From the NCBI RefSeq assembly GCF_964340395.1, contig NC_135556.1, positions 21,634,723 to 21,698,722 of the forward strand: a DNA stretch of 64,000 nucleotides. The letters are read 5' to 3'. Every line of letters starts with the position of its first letter. The first letter of the stretch is position 1. Below are positions 33,442 to 48,600 of this stretch, piece by piece. A program made the translations under genes and the position numbers. The notes beneath the pieces were generated by a model. It did no database searches and was not told where the DNA came from. It worked only from the letters and a program-made list of their open reading frames with translations. This DNA comes from Glandiceps talaboti. Taxonomy: Eukaryota > Hemichordata > Enteropneusta > Spengelidae.

Positions 33442-36321
33442 CATTTATTAGGCCTTATTTATAAAATAGTGATATCTAATTTTCAAAAACTAAACCTAAT
33501 TTTTGTCTGTATCTTCCAGTAACGTAGCTTCTGTGTTGTCATTTGCTTGATATACTTTTTATAGGCCAAAGCATAATTGTACGTAGCAGTAATTCATAAG
33601 TTAACACATGGAATTAGATTTTAATTATTTAGTTGCTTCTCCATATTAAATCTAACATCTAATTTTGTTCAATCGATTGTAATTTCTCTTTAGCCATTAA
33701 TGATTCCCGGTGTATTGTTACATTAAAAACAGTGGCAAAATAAATGAAACGACTAAACGAAATTTACATACATCAATAATTCATTAATTTTGCATCACAT
33801 TGTGTATTCTACACAAAAGTCAAAGTTACAAACAGGATTATTCTGCCTGTAGGTGAAAATGTCGTTTACTGATCATGATACCTCCCTTTACATTTTAAAA
33901 TAATACAAACTATACCCTAGGAACGCCTTTTCAATGAAGACTCGTTAGCAAAATTAAGTGCTTTTTAAAAAAAAGTGTATGGGTCAACTTTTGCCTAAGG
34001 AATATTTCGTTCGTAAACAGCTTCCTGTGAAAACGTGTTTTTTTTAATAAGTACATATTTCAGATCGTGTTTGTTTTATACCTTTAATATGTAATATAAT
34101 TAATGACTTATCCATTAAGCCCTCCAGTCAATACATCGAGACACACTTTAGATAGAGTGCTTCACTACTAAATCTCTCTCAATATTTCCCTTTTTGATTG
34201 ATAACGCTGTTTACCTATTATCGTCCAATTCTCGTAAGCCAAAAAGTATTTTTCCGTTCACGTGATGATCGTACACGTCATGAGTAGAGGTTGTGTTGGC
34301 GCGGTTTAGGCCGGGACGGTTGGAACTCGATCAGTGCATGTTTCGCAGTTTAAACTTATATTCAGATTTCGAATACAACATTTCATGTCAAATAAGAAAA
34401 GGGGATTATCATATCAATGATTTGTCTTTGCGGGCGATTCCTGAGGTTGTTTGTAAAACAAATAAACACATACAGAGTAAGGCGATCCATGGCACTTGTG
34501 ACTTGGTGTACAGTCTCTATTTCTTATGTTAGCATGTCAAATTGTCATGTAAATACCGTGTACATCATAGTACTTGGTGCACAATTGACGTGCCTGCATG
34601 CGATCACACATCTACTGATTTATACATGTGTGGGGTGAGGGTGAGGTGATGATGATGATGATGATGATGATCCACAATGACAATGACGTGAAATAATCAT
34701 AAAATACAAAACAACACCCAAAGACATTTTGATCTGAATAGTTGATTAGATAATTTGATATTGCCAAATTACCATTTTCACATATTTCTGTGCCATCTGT
34801 TTCCATAACACGCTATCAATTAATAAGGCTCTATCTAATTGTCCTACACACAATGTTAACGCAACACATATTGGCCAATATAATTGTTGCTACCTCACAC
34901 ATATTTCGTTGTCGGCAAGGTCATACTTACAACAGGCCATGAATACATAGATTGACGATCGACCAAAACAAATCTGACATGGGGCACTGTCTGTCTACTG
35001 TCTCAGTGTATGTCTGTACGCATGTACGTACACGTATAATATGATAAGTGTAGTAAATGACGTCATTGGATTGTTTATAAGTTATATCCTCTAGTACCTG
35101 GTTTTATTTCAGTCAAATGCAAGTGATGGTCGAGTATACAGCAGTAAGTAGAATACTGTGAGTACCTTTCAACATGCAGAAAAAAATACACCCCCCCCCC
35201 AAAAAAAAAGAACCATATGAACTCTGCTTGTGTCCTTTTAATGATTCTTGATTCCTTATTCCGGTGTTTCCATGTTACGTACAAAAATTATGTGTTTGAA
35301 GTCGTATAAGACTTGTTTATGTAACCTGTAGTTTAGCATTAATGGTAGCTCTAATGAAACCTACACAATCATTTACCAAATTACTTACCCCCCACCCCCA
35401 CCCCACCCCTCCTTCCGCTACCTTTGGTACCATTTAGCAGGACTTACTGGGTTCAAACCAAGAGACGAACTGACCAAGCTTACCCCCCCCCCCTCACCCA
35501 ACCTTTTGTGTCGCACTCGTCGACCGCGGGTTGTTCGAAGATCCAAATAATGTAATTTCACCATTGAGTATTTTTTTAAATTTGAATGGTGAATCAAGCA
35601 CAGCTTGAACAAAACCAATTTCCTTCTTTATTAATAGGAAATGTATTTTCCTTAACTTATTTATTGAACAAAATCAATTTCCTTCAATATTAATATGAAA
35701 TGTATTTTCCTTGACTTATTCATTCAATTTCAACCTATACGAGTCTCACATGTTATTCACAAACTGAGTCTAATAGTCAGTGTTCGCTGATATTCGTTCC
35801 AACAATGACCACACGAGTATGCATCAATCAGTCATCCACAATACAGAGTATTATATATATACGATGTGAACTTTTGATCAAGAGGCAATAACTCATTGAT
35901 CCTGGATAGTAATTGATTAGGCCAGGTAGTTAAATACAACCGCTGTTTGCATTTGAAAATATAAATTTTCTACTAAATGTATGTAAGTTCACATGTAGTT
36001 CACTCTGTGATGAACTTGCAAATGTGCCACCTTGAATGGTGTATTTTGGGAAATATAGTATCGCTCCACCAATAAACATGACTAAACTATCTGTTGTAAT
36101 GTAACCACTTAGTTATCCATACCCTGCATAGAGAAGGTCGACCCAGCTTTGGTATAAACATAATAGGGAGCTCGAGCCTAGAAACCGTGCTAAGAACAAA
36201 CAAACAAAGATAAACCTACACAAACAACAAAATATAATTAACAAACAATGAATAACTATCAATATGCAAGTATATCTATGCATGTGTATACGGGCACATG
36301 GGGCTTGGGACCTGTGTTACA

Positions 36322-36380
36322 AACAAACAAACAAACAAACAAACAAACAAACAAACAAATACACACACACAAACAAACAA
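36322..36380. repeat. CAAA / CA microsatellite
   Basis: (ACAA)n passing into CA units. Confidence 0.93.
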
Positions 36381-36445
36381 ATGGGTACATGAAACGCATG
36401 AACGCATGACTTACTAACTATCTATATATATATATCTGTTAATAT

Positions 36446-36516
36446 CACACACACACAGTCACACACACAGTCACACACACAGTCACACACAGTCACACAC
36501 ACAGTCACACACACAG

Positions 36517-36560
<44 letters not shown>
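36446..36560. repeat. CA array with CACACACAGT 12-mers
   Basis: (CA)n preceded by repeated ACACACAGTC units. Confidence 0.95.
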
Positions 36561-36894
36561 GGTATACATGGTCTAAGGTAAAGACAGTGTTGCTTTTCTG
36601 AATTGGCCAATCTAAAGCAAAAAGGACGAACATATTAAACGTATGTCATTTGTTTCTCTATCTGTTCGTTTTAGCTGCAGTTTATGTGTGATCAATTTCA
36701 GAACAGCTGACGCCGGGCTTATTCATAACAAGTAAAAATCAATGTGCAACATCAAACAAAAGAAAAGTCTTTTCATAGTAATGACCACTAGATGGCAGTA
36801 TAACCATGCATGCGCCCCCCTCCCCCGCGTACTTTGAAATGGAACAGAATCGAGTTAACTGATCTCGTACTGTACTGTATCTTGTTTCTATATG

Positions 36895-36915
36895 TGTCAG
36901 TCAGTCAGTCAGTCA

Positions 36916-36974
<59 letters not shown>

Positions 36975-36975
36975 G
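36895..36975. repeat. AGTC / TGTC tetranucleotide array
   Basis: Five AGTC units followed by (TGTC)n. Confidence 0.96.
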
Positions 36976-37364
36976 GTTTTTCTCCTCGAGTTTAGACCAT
37001 CAGAATTTTCAAGGTCCCCTCATGATCACACCCTAATTTGTTATGTTCTCCTCAGCCCCCCCCCCCCGCCCAAACTTCTGCTCGTTCCCTAAGTATCATC
37101 GAGTACATATATAGTCTCTATCACCAATATCAAGTCCCTTATAAAGAATGCCCAGCTTACAAGTTCTAGCCAAGGTAAAGATCTTCCAATTCAAACAAAA
37201 ACAGAAATGTCAGATCTGCGTCTTATACATAACTTGATATCGTTTGACATTTGATAAGATCACCGGGCTGTTACGGTGGACGATAATTGGCGGCAACGGT
37301 TTTCCCCCAAAAATTCCATATTTAGACCTCATATCATCCACGTGCACTTCTGTCCCCCGACCGC

Positions 37365-37560
37365 GAACTGTGGTGGTGGCAATGGTGGGATGTATGGTAG
37401 CGGTGGAAATGGTGGGATTTGGTAGTGGTGGCAATGGTTGGATATCGTAGCGATGTCAATGGTGGGATATGGCAGCAGTGACAATGGTGGGATATGGCAG
37501 CGGTGAGTGGTGGGATTTGACAGCGGTGGCAATGGTGGGGTGATGGAAGCCGTGGCAATC
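37365..37560. repeat. GGTGGCAATGGTGGGATATGG minisatellite
   Basis: Degenerate units of 18-27 bp in the intergenic region upstream of the JIP gene. Proline/histidine-rich open frames on the minus strand are repeat artefacts. Confidence 0.85.
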
Positions 37561-38346
37561 ATTTCAGTGGGATGCCAAAATCACAAAACAGTGCAAAGTC
37601 ACGTACTGAAATACGTACATGTGTAATACATGTATAATTATAATAAAAATATTGCTGTCCCCTAATTTCAATATACTTCACTTGTATTTCTGAAGGCTCC
37701 CTTAATATTCACAATGTTTCCAAAACACTGATTATATTTAGATTGTGACGTCACCATGTTAATTTTATAACAAATTTGTATATAATTAATTCCACTTTCG
37801 AATACATTTCTCAAAAAAATAGCGGTAAATGTTCTCAAGTCTCATAATCTGCAAATGTTTTGAGTTTTTCACTTTTACTTTTTAAACACGCTGTTGAAGC
37901 TTACTGGAACATAAATTATTTTTGTTTTGTTTTTCGCAGTTCATCTCCCAAGGGGTTTAAACGTTCATCAGACTGTTTCGAAACCACTCACTCATATCGA
38001 AAGAACACGGCTGTGTTTTTAAACAAAAAAAAATGTTATTCAAAGAATACGGAGGTGTGTAAAGAAGGCACATGTCCGAAGTCTATGGAGTAGCGACAGT
38101 GCCCGGGTCCAGCTAGCGCCCAATCCAGTGCGAATTTCTGCAATAGCGCCACCTAGCGACATTTTGAGAATAGTGAACGTCACATGACATCATTTATTTT
38201 TCGTGCAGGGTCGATCTACCGTCGTACTGACCGTGACAAATTTTGTGAAAAATCATACACATATTGCGTGTCATCGGCCACAACGGCCAACTTATCAACA
38301 GAAAAATCTCTATTGATGACGTAAGGGTTAAAATTTCGGTGGCACC

Positions 38347-38649
38347 ATGGATGACGGTCTAGAAACTGTGTACGGTACAGGTGACGATGGAGGTGGAGGA
38401 GTAATGTCTGAACGAGTGTCAGCCCTCGCGTCGAGCGTTTATCGTGAGTTCGAGCGAATGATTCGCAAATATGACGAAGATGTCGTTAAAGAATTGATGC
38501 CCTTGACTGTGAACTTACTAGAGAACCTGGACGCAGCATATTCTGATAATCAAGAGCATGAAGTGGAGTTAGAGCTTCTCCGCGATGACAACGAACAGTT
38601 GATCACCCAGTACGAAAGGGAAAAACATCTCCGAAAGATGTCAGAACAG
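38347..38649 (+). CDS. MAPK8IP3: JIP exon 1 (RH1 domain)
   Basis: 303 nt, 101 codons, ending ...LRKMSEQ. Holds the whole RH1 homology region. The donor is GTCTGTAG, weaker than the other donors of this gene, but phase 0 and the join to KYLEVED in exon 2 fit the family exactly. Confidence 0.92.
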
Positions 38650-39599
38650 GTCTGTAGCAACGCCCTTCTGGTGAAATTTTATCATTATAAATTTGGAAAT
38701 AGTAATTTTCTCCGTGATCAGCTCCAAACGTGTTCGTCTGTGGTGTAGGGTTAGGGATTTCTGCGTAAAGGGGCCTTGAGGTGTTTCGAATTTATAAGGC
38801 ATGCCTCAGACACAAAACAGGAAGTGAATAGTGAATGATGAAAAAAGATGATCCCATATTTTAAACATGCTTACAAGCCAACATCATGGGAATCCCCGAT
38901 AGGAATAATAATGCACCATACCGGTCAGCGTTAATAACAGTGACAGTCAATCTCTATATCATCATCAAACGAGTTTTAAAAAAAAAATATTTAAAAGAGA
39001 TTCGTTGTGCATAATTTAGGAGAACCTTTAAACATGTTATGTCAATAAATTCAAATGAGGGTATGGGAACAGATCCAAAAAGCAGGGTACTTGTTACTGG
39101 TTTTGGTAGTAAAGCCACTGTTCACTGTTCCTATTGTCAACTTCTATGGATGGATGGTGTTGCTGTATTGAATGACAACACACATTACATAACATGCTTT
39201 ATCATTACATTAACTGTGCATACCTATAGTTGAAGAATTTGCCAGTTTGTTTCATTGAGGAATGCCTCATGCGTTGATGCAGTTTGAAACTTCAGTTTTA
39301 TTAAATATGATTTCATATGACAAGGACCATCATAGTATTAGTTGAGGAATGTTCGCTTTATTTACCTGAATTATGTAATGTGAAGTAAATCCATCAGTTT
39401 AATTAGTACATTCAGATTTGAATTTACAATTCTAAACTGAAGAACTTTCCATTCCAGTGAGTGAGTACTTTACAAAAGCCCTCACTGTACCCTTTGTTAC
39501 CCAAGCCTTGAACCACCACTGTCCTTGATAATATTCTACTTTTTGTAAATTACACACCTGAATGAACAGTTGCCAAATAGTAGGTAACACAATGTCCTT

Positions 39600-39654
<55 letters not shown>

Positions 39655-42600
39655 GTCATATAAGTTCAAAGGTCATCTACAATGTGATGTGAAATGTAAA
39701 TATAAGCATGGTGTATTTTGGTGTACCTAAAAATAAATTTGTAAAAATTGTGTTTCATAAACCACAGTTCATAAAACCAACTAATTGACTAATATATACA
39801 TAATGTTCCATAATACAAATTCGGTTTGATTTGACTTTATACCATGTAACAATACCAAATTAGGGTACCGTTAAATTCAGCTATTGTTGTAGTAATTACA
39901 TCTATACAGGCATTCACTAAGTTCATAAATATGATTGACAGGATCATAAATATTCTTCAGTTTTAATAAGTAAATACATTACATTACAAAAGATTGTCCA
40001 TTTAATTGAATATTTCACAGAATTACATTCATTGTCCCATCCAGCACTCTGTGCATATCTACATGAATGATTATTTGAACTGTGAATAATTCCAAAAAAA
40101 CGACAATAGTATCCAATATTTAACGTTTGTGTGTTTTTAAGAAGTAAAGCCTAAAGTTAGTTTCCATATCAACTCTTTTGTGATGTAAACAAATATGATT
40201 TTTACACTCACTAATTATTATATACAGTAAAATTTTCTACAGTTTTTTTTATAGATACGCGTATCTTCTCAAATCTTTGAAAATATATCTAAAAATTTCA
40301 AAACTTAAAAACAAAACCTAATGTTAAAGAAAAACTAGTTGACAGAGATTACAGTGGAAATTGATATTTAGATAATCTTCAATGTATTGAAAGTTGAAAG
40401 GAAAGGTATAAAAGGGTATACAAAAGATGATTATAATGTAAGGACATGGTGAAAATATATGGTAAGTTGATAACTTAGGAAATGTATATCAAAATAGATT
40501 ATCACTGTGGCATTGTTCTCTCTGGTATGATTCCATTGTAAAGATAAAAAAAAAATTTGTTTTACAGGTGATTTCATCGTAGTTTGCAGAATAGTATTAA
40601 ACGGTGTATCAAGATCAGTGAGACTGATCACCAGGTTTCATGTTGAGACAGACACAAAGATAACATACAAACCTTTATCCAGTGTCTGCCCTGTATGTCG
40701 TTACATTTGTATTTGTTTTTGTTATCATTGACAAGATACAAAGCAGACACTGTGCATGGAATGTTTGTGTGTTATCTTTATTGTGTCTATCTCAACATGA
40801 AACCTTGTGATCAGTCTCCCTGATCTTGATGCTTAGTTTAATAGCATTTGCAAGCTAAGAGGAAATCTCCAGTAACTGCTTATATGGTGTATTCATAACA
40901 TATATATTTTGTAAGTAGGAGAGCAGTGAGCTTATCCAGTGTGGTCACACCCTTAAATCAACAATATGTACTTCAGTTTTGCATTGATAATATGTGGTAA
41001 ATCTTAAGGTCAGAGTCTATGAATTATGACATAAAATGTGTGAAACATGTGACTCAAGTTATAACTTGACCACATACAATGCATTATGAGTAGAAACAAT
41101 GGGATCAAACCTACAGTGTGTACATCAAACTTATACGAAGAGATATTGAGTCATACAGAAAGTGAAAGTGTTGTAAACATTTCCTGAAATGAAAAGTTGG
41201 TACCACAAATTCTATTTAACTTAGAGACTAGCACATCAGGAATCAAGAACCCATGGAACAAATAGTTGAATTGCAGTTACCTTTATGCAATATGCTTTCA
41301 GTGTTAATCTGAATATTATAGGAAAACACAAATTCCTTGATGCCAAATAATACCTAAACCATTGAATTAATTACTAAATTTTATTTTTTCATGCACAGAA
41401 ATACCTTGAAGTTGAAGACACCCATGAACAAGTAAACCAAGAGATTCAACAAAGACTCCAGTACCTAGAACATGACAAGAGGCAACTAGAACTTAAAGTT
41501 AAAAACTTCAGTGACCAAGGTAAGGCAAACATGTCAATACTTATAATTAGTTTCTATTTACTAAAAATATATTTTGTATTGGGAGACTCAAGAGTGAGTG
41601 ATTAATGGTATTTATTCCTTGATTTGCTGTGAAAGTAAGATAACAAAGTTTCAAATTTTTGGTCTCGGTCAAAAAATGTTTCTGTTTTCTTAATTAACTA
41701 ATTAAATTAATTAATTAATTAATTGGACATGACCTGTCAGGACACTTCTGCCAGCCCATCTTTTGAGCCAAGTGAACATTAGTGAGAAATGTTGTCAAAT
41801 ACATTTCAAGAATATAGTTACCTCCTGCAAAGGTGCCTGTACTCAATTCTGTGTTTCTCACCATAACACCTTAAAAAAAATGATGGGTTGGTCAGTCGGT
41901 TACATATTGAAAAGTAAAGTGAATGTGTACATGTTGGTGATAGTTTCATTTCAAAATCATATCTTAATATAGAACTGACAATTAAAGTCAGAAGGAATCT
42001 TTGAACCCTTTGTTTTATTAACATTCACAAATTTGAGCAATAAGCAATAATTGTTGTTCACGTACATGCTTGTGGGGTCGTCATCTTACAATCTGGGACT
42101 TTGTAATTTTTTCTAATCGGTAGAGGGCATCAGTTTGTTTGTATTATTTCACCAGATTGAAGACATAATTAGTCAGGGCATGAGAAACACAGAATTATGT
42201 ATGACACCCTAGTTAATCTGGATACAAATGACTGTTTGATGTCATTCTATTGTTTATTTATACCACAATAGTGTCTAGACACGAAGACAGGGAAAATGAC
42301 ATGAAGAAGGAATACCAAACTTTGCAGAATAGACACACAGAGGTAAGATATCTTTACAGTCTTGAATCAAACAGCATCTTAGCTTATTCCCATCGGAATA
42401 TTAGTATATTCCATGCAATGTAAGTAGGAAGGTTTGTGATACAAATTATGTATAAATTTATAGTAATAAACTAATATACTAGCATTGATACAATTTAATA
42501 TGGTGGGGAGTGTATTTATAGTATGCATACAATTAGTTGTGATTATCAAATGGAATTATAATTAGTCTGAGTAAGAAATGAGAAACTTGTATGGAATTGG

Positions 42601-45600
42601 CTGACAGTATTGTCGCAAGACCACATTACATCTCTACATAGATTGTAAGAAAACCGGCGCATAAACAAGTGAAAATAAAATATAAAGTAAAATGAACTAT
42701 GTTGAGTAACACCTAACAACAAAAATAACCCAAAGGAAAAATTATTATTTAGATTCTTTTATCCTACATCAATTTGTTGATCTCACCCCATAAACAGTCT
42801 ATTGAACACATATTGCCTGGCCATGAGGGCTATAGCACCCGTTTATTACACCCGAGGGACTGTGAGTTACCAGAATCACATGCTATTTCCCGAGGCCAAA
42901 GGCCGAGGGAAATAGCATGTGATTCTGGTAACTCACAGTCACGAGGGGGTAATGAACGGGTGCTATAGCCCGAATATAGGCCAGGCAATATGTGTTTTAT
43001 AATATACCTCATGCTGTGAACTCGCGGTGGCAGACGACATCGTCAGAAGCTCCCATTTTGACCTGCTGTGAACGCGCGGTGGTCACGTGACCATGTAAAA
43101 ATTGATGGGACTATTTCCCCAAGGGAAGTAGTCATTCTATTTTCCTATCACGTGACTGATTCTAGCGAATCATGGCACAGCATTATCACTAGGTATATTA
43201 TAACATTAGTTATATCTGAGGGCGTCAGTGTAAATGACAACCAACTGCCCAGATCTCCAAATATTGTGCTTCCGAAATCTCTTGATGGCGATTCCGCACA
43301 GTTCACCCTGAAGGCAAACTATGTCCCACAGATGGAAGAAGCCCTTTTGTAGAGTATTGTGCATAGCTACGCCCTATATCAAGACTTGAAAACTCTTACT
43401 ACAGTGGGAGGTGGAGATTTTGCCATCCTTGTTTCTCTTCTAAAAATAGCTTCCTAAAACAAAAATATTAGATGTAGTTATTTATTTCAATAGTATTTAT
43501 TTAATTTTTATAATTGTAAATTTCTTTGAATGTTATTAGTATTCTTTTTAAATATAACATGAAAATGTGTAACTGCTACTAATCATATTTAAATGAGGTA
43601 GCCATATTCAAATCAAGTATTCAAATTAGGTCACCTTTGTTGACAGTACATGCTGTAAGGAAATCAATAAATTTCCAACAATACATTATACATACAGTTC
43701 AGAGCAACATTTTTTGGTCAGAGAAGAAAAATATGTGCTACATTCTTAAACTAATTTCATCTCCAAGTACCTGCAATATTATCTTCTTCAAAAAGTCGAC
43801 TAAAAAGAACACAAAATCCTCTACCACACTAAAACCCAGTGTCTATTTTTGAACTGACATCCAAAAATCATAGTTACAAGCTTCATAAAATGTTGCTATC
43901 TGTTTTAATTCTATGTGATGTTATGCTCACAAATAGATTTCAAGAGTAAGGTGCAATGTTTGTCCACAGAGCAAAACAAATGTAATGTTTAATCATTTCA
44001 GTATCAAGTAAATTGTATGTAGTTTTTTTTTGTTCAGATCCTTCTTTTTAGTTTTAGGAGGTATGATAACTGCCTTCACTGAAGATGTCTCTAAATAGTA
44101 CCATAGGTTGACACTTTATCCAAACAATTTAACATCTTCTAGGCATGTGATATTTTCTTTCTCATCTGACAAATTTGATGATGGAAACAATGGTAATACA
44201 ATTGTAATGTATATAGTGTTATACGGTTACCACTAACTCAGTTTATCACCTCAGAGACGTTGGTATCAAATATGGAGGGGTTAACATTTTGTATATGGCA
44301 AGTATCAAAAGGTATTGGATTGTCGATTTATAATTGTTAACTTCTTGATGTGTATTCAGATGATGAAGATGTATATGGAACATATTGAAAAGACTAAACT
44401 AGCAGGACAAACAGATACTGTTGGCAGCCCAAGGTTATTCAAGTAAGTTTATAGTTATTTGTTACGACAGTGATTTCATAATTGTATGATCGTGTTTAGG
44501 AATATTAGCTGTTTTGTTCAATGTGGCCAGCAAAGTCGTAATGTAATATGAATGATGGATGTCATTAAGTATTGTCTGAAAATATTCTATTTGTCAACGA
44601 TGGTGTAGCTAGCTGAAATTCTGGGTAAGATTTGATGGTGACCTTAACATGTTTGCTTCTTTTAGTTTTACCTAGCTTTTTAGTGTGTGTATATGTGTGT
44701 GAGTGTGCGTATGTGTATGTATGTTAGTATGTGCATGCACAAGCATGCATGTGTGTGTGCATGCACACGCCTGTGTATCATTACTATCAATAAGATACAC
44801 ATACTAGTAGTATGTCAAACATGCAGTTTTTGTGTATATTTGCATATTGTTGTGTGCCTAAAATCAAGAAAGTCAAAATCCCACTACAATAGGCCAGTGA
44901 ATGAAAGATGTTTTGTGCTTCTCTGTGTATGTCATAGAAAATGAAATCAAAAGAGAGTGGTCACCTTTTGTTGTCATCAAAGTACTATTCCATCAATACT
45001 AAGATAGTATATTTCACTGTTGTATTATTACCAATTTGAAAATAACATGATGTATGATGTGGCCAGGACATTATAAAACTCATATATTGCTGAAATGTAT
45101 CCCCACAAACCAATTCACAAATTACACTGAGCTTTACATCTAGTCTTGACCTGATATGTTACCATGATGTATGGTAGATAGCCTGCAATCCTTTGGTATA
45201 AAGTATACTTGTAATACTCATGAGTGATGACAGCTCAGTAAATTATGTACATCACACACACCATGGCCACGTGTACATTACATTTCAATGGACTGGTTAG
45301 TTTTATATGACATTAGACCAACCACAGGTTGACCTTCTCACCTCAGACTACCATGTCAAGAGGTCAGATGCAATCACAGGCTATTGTGCTGTTTTCCTCA
45401 GCTGTCAAATGAGATGAGGAGCGTCACCCCCCCCCCCCCCCACAAATCCCAGTTTTGTTCAGCCGAAAAATTTCAAATTTTTGTGACAGTGTATATGAGT
45501 CAGCAAAATGGGCAACTATATACCAGTCAGTTTTCACTGTAAGTGATAGAATGACCTTGAAAATCAATTTTAAAAAAAGGACATAGAGAAAATACAGCTG

Positions 45601-48600
45601 TATAAATCAAATCCTATGCCCTACTCAAGCCCTCAAATAGTAGTAGGTATTGTAACAAGATAAATTATGACCCAAATTCAATCTAATTCATCATACTGCT
45701 GACAGCAAATAATGTAAAAATTCCATTTCCATGTGTACACATACTTTTACTAGGTTATATTACATTGCATTGAACATGTTGCCGTTCTTTGTAGTGTACT
45801 GAGGTCAATATCATAAAATGAATCTCCTGTGAGTGGAATTTGCTTAGAGGGTTATGGTGGTGCATTTTAATAGGTATTGAGTGGTCTCGCCGACTATGGA
45901 GTGGGCGACAAATTGGGTCGCTCTTTATAAAATTGGAAAATGAAAAAAAAGGCACATGCAACACTGATACCATATTATGCATAATATACATCAGCTGTTC
46001 ACTGAATCAATTGTGCTAAGTAATTTTACAATCCGTGCAAAAAATACCAGTGCATTTGCTTGAATGAAGTGAACCTAGGAAAGATTTCACTCGAAGTCAA
46101 AACTATAGATAAAAACAACAAAACAACTGATAAGTTTGATGTAGGTTTACACAAGGTATTTAACTTAGAATCATATATTTTGCATATCTTGCCTCAAAGT
46201 TATTGTATGAACTATGTGTATTAATCTAGTCTAGTGTAATCCTAGTATTTAATCATCTCTTATCTTGAGATTATCAGATAGCACTAGACTACTTGAGAGA
46301 TCTTGAGATTTGATGCCACAGATAGCACTAGACTACTTGAGAGATCTTGAGATTTGATGCCACAGATAGCACTAGACTACTTGAGAGATCTTGAGATTTG
46401 ATGCCACATATAGCATTAGACTACTTGAGAGATCTTGAGATTTGATGCCACAGATAGCACTAGACTACTTGAGAGATTTTGAGATTTGATGCCACAGATA
46501 GCACTAGACTATTTGAGAGATTTTGAGATTTGATGCCACAGATAGCACTAGACTACTTGAGAGGTCTTGAGATTTGATGCCACAGATAGCACTAGACTAC
46601 TTGAGAGATTTTGAGATTTGATGTCACAGATAGCACTAGACTATTTGAGAGATTTTGAGATTTGATGCCACAGATAGCACTAGACTACTTGAGAGGTCTT
46701 GAGATTTGATGCCACAGATAGCACTAGACTACTTGAGAGATTTTGAGATTTGATGTCACAGATAGCACTAGACTACTTGAGTGATCTTGAGATTTGATGT
46801 CACAGATAGCACTAGACTATTTGAGAGATTTTTGAGATTTGATGCCACATATAGCACTAGACTACTTGAGAGATCTTGAGATTTGATGCCATAGATAGCA
46901 CTAGACTACTTGAAAGATCTTGAGATTCGATGCCACATATAGCACTAGACTACTTGAGAGATCTTGAGATTTGATGCCACATATAGCACTAGACTACTTG
47001 AGAGATCTTGAGATTTGATGCCATAGATAGCACTAGACTACTTGAAAGATCTTGAGATTCGATGCCACAGATAGCACTAGACTACTTGAGAGATCTTGAG
47101 ATTTGATGCCACATATAGCACTAGACTACTTGAGAGATTTTGAGATTTGATGCCACAGATAGCACTAGACTATTTGAGAGATCTTGAGATTTGATGCCAC
47201 AGATAGCACTAGACTACTTGAGAGATTTTGAGATTTGATGCCACAGATAGCACTAGACTATTTGAGAGATTTTGAGATTTGATGCCACAGATAGCACTAG
47301 ACTACTTGAGAGATTTTGAGATTTGATGCCACAGATAGCACTAGACTACCTGAGAGATCTTGAGATTTGATGCCATAGATAGCACTAGACTACCTGAGAG
47401 ATCTTCAGATTCAATGCCACAGATAGCACTAGACTACTTGAGAGGTCTTGAGATTTGATGCCATGATTTTGCTTGATATCATCAGTAAATGTTACAAAAA
47501 AGGATGGAATCAGGTTATAACTTATTTACATGGTAGAGAAATAATTAATAGGTTATGCTTCCTTTTGGGAAAGTATATCACACACTTTATAGTACATGAA
47601 CAGAACAATGCTCAACAAAATATCAGTTGAACACCATACTACTTTGTAATAATCAAAATTAAAGTCCCATGTACTACAATTTGTATATTACCATAATTAT
47701 CATGTTGATTCATGTTTTGATGTTCAATGAATAAAGTAGCAGGGACACTTACAGATGAAATGCACAAGTAGGAAAGCTGAAGCTAAGATATAGCTGTGCA
47801 AGTATAAATACACCCACTGACTGGCACATCCCATTTATTCAATTCTGTTGTGAAACGTGACTGAAATATATAGCACATAGATTTCTTGAATCTTGCATAT
47901 ACTTGTGTTGGCTCTGCATTTATGAGCAACATGTGTGTAAGTTAACACCTAAGTCATGTATCTGATTTCATAGTTAACTATCTTTGTGCGGTATAAATTT
48001 TGCTGAATAAAACTTGCAGGCAAAAAATTATGCTTAAAATATCAAGTTGATTCAATAAACACTGACATAATTACCAGGCATCTGAACAGTGTCAGTTGTA
48101 TGCTGTACACCCCTACCCTCCATCCCCATCCCTCATTTGCACTAATTCCTACATATATTACTGGACTGCTATTAATCTTGATAAGTACAAAGTTTGCCAC
48201 AAATAACATCATATGTGCTGGTTTGTATATCTACATGATATCCATGTCTCCCCCCCCCCCCCCCCCCATATGAATGTTCCTAGCAACATTTATAATATTG
48301 TATAACATTAGTAACTGTTACCAATGTCAAATACATGTAAGCATGCACATCATGTAATTTGTTGTACTTCTCTTTGTTTTTCTTGCAGATTTATTTTCTA
48401 TATTTTGCATGTGTATGTGTAAAGAGCCTGATGTAAAATGATGTGTTGTGTTGCCGCTAAAGTTCCTTATTTCCACAAGGCTAAGTTTTGTTGATAAGTT
48501 GTATTCCCAGCTTTTTAAGCTAAATAAATTGCATGTGGGTGCTAAACATTGCTAGATTAAGCCAGTACACATTGCATGCATGCTGAATGTCAGGGGCAAA

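Noticed and set aside
35449-35460. GGGTTCAAACC resembling a tRNA box B
   Set aside because: No box A at the right distance and no cloverleaf; the upstream sequence is a C-rich tract.
37210-37562. Pro/His-rich minus-strand open frames
   Set aside because: Translations of the GGTGGCAATGG minisatellite; no domain or splice context.
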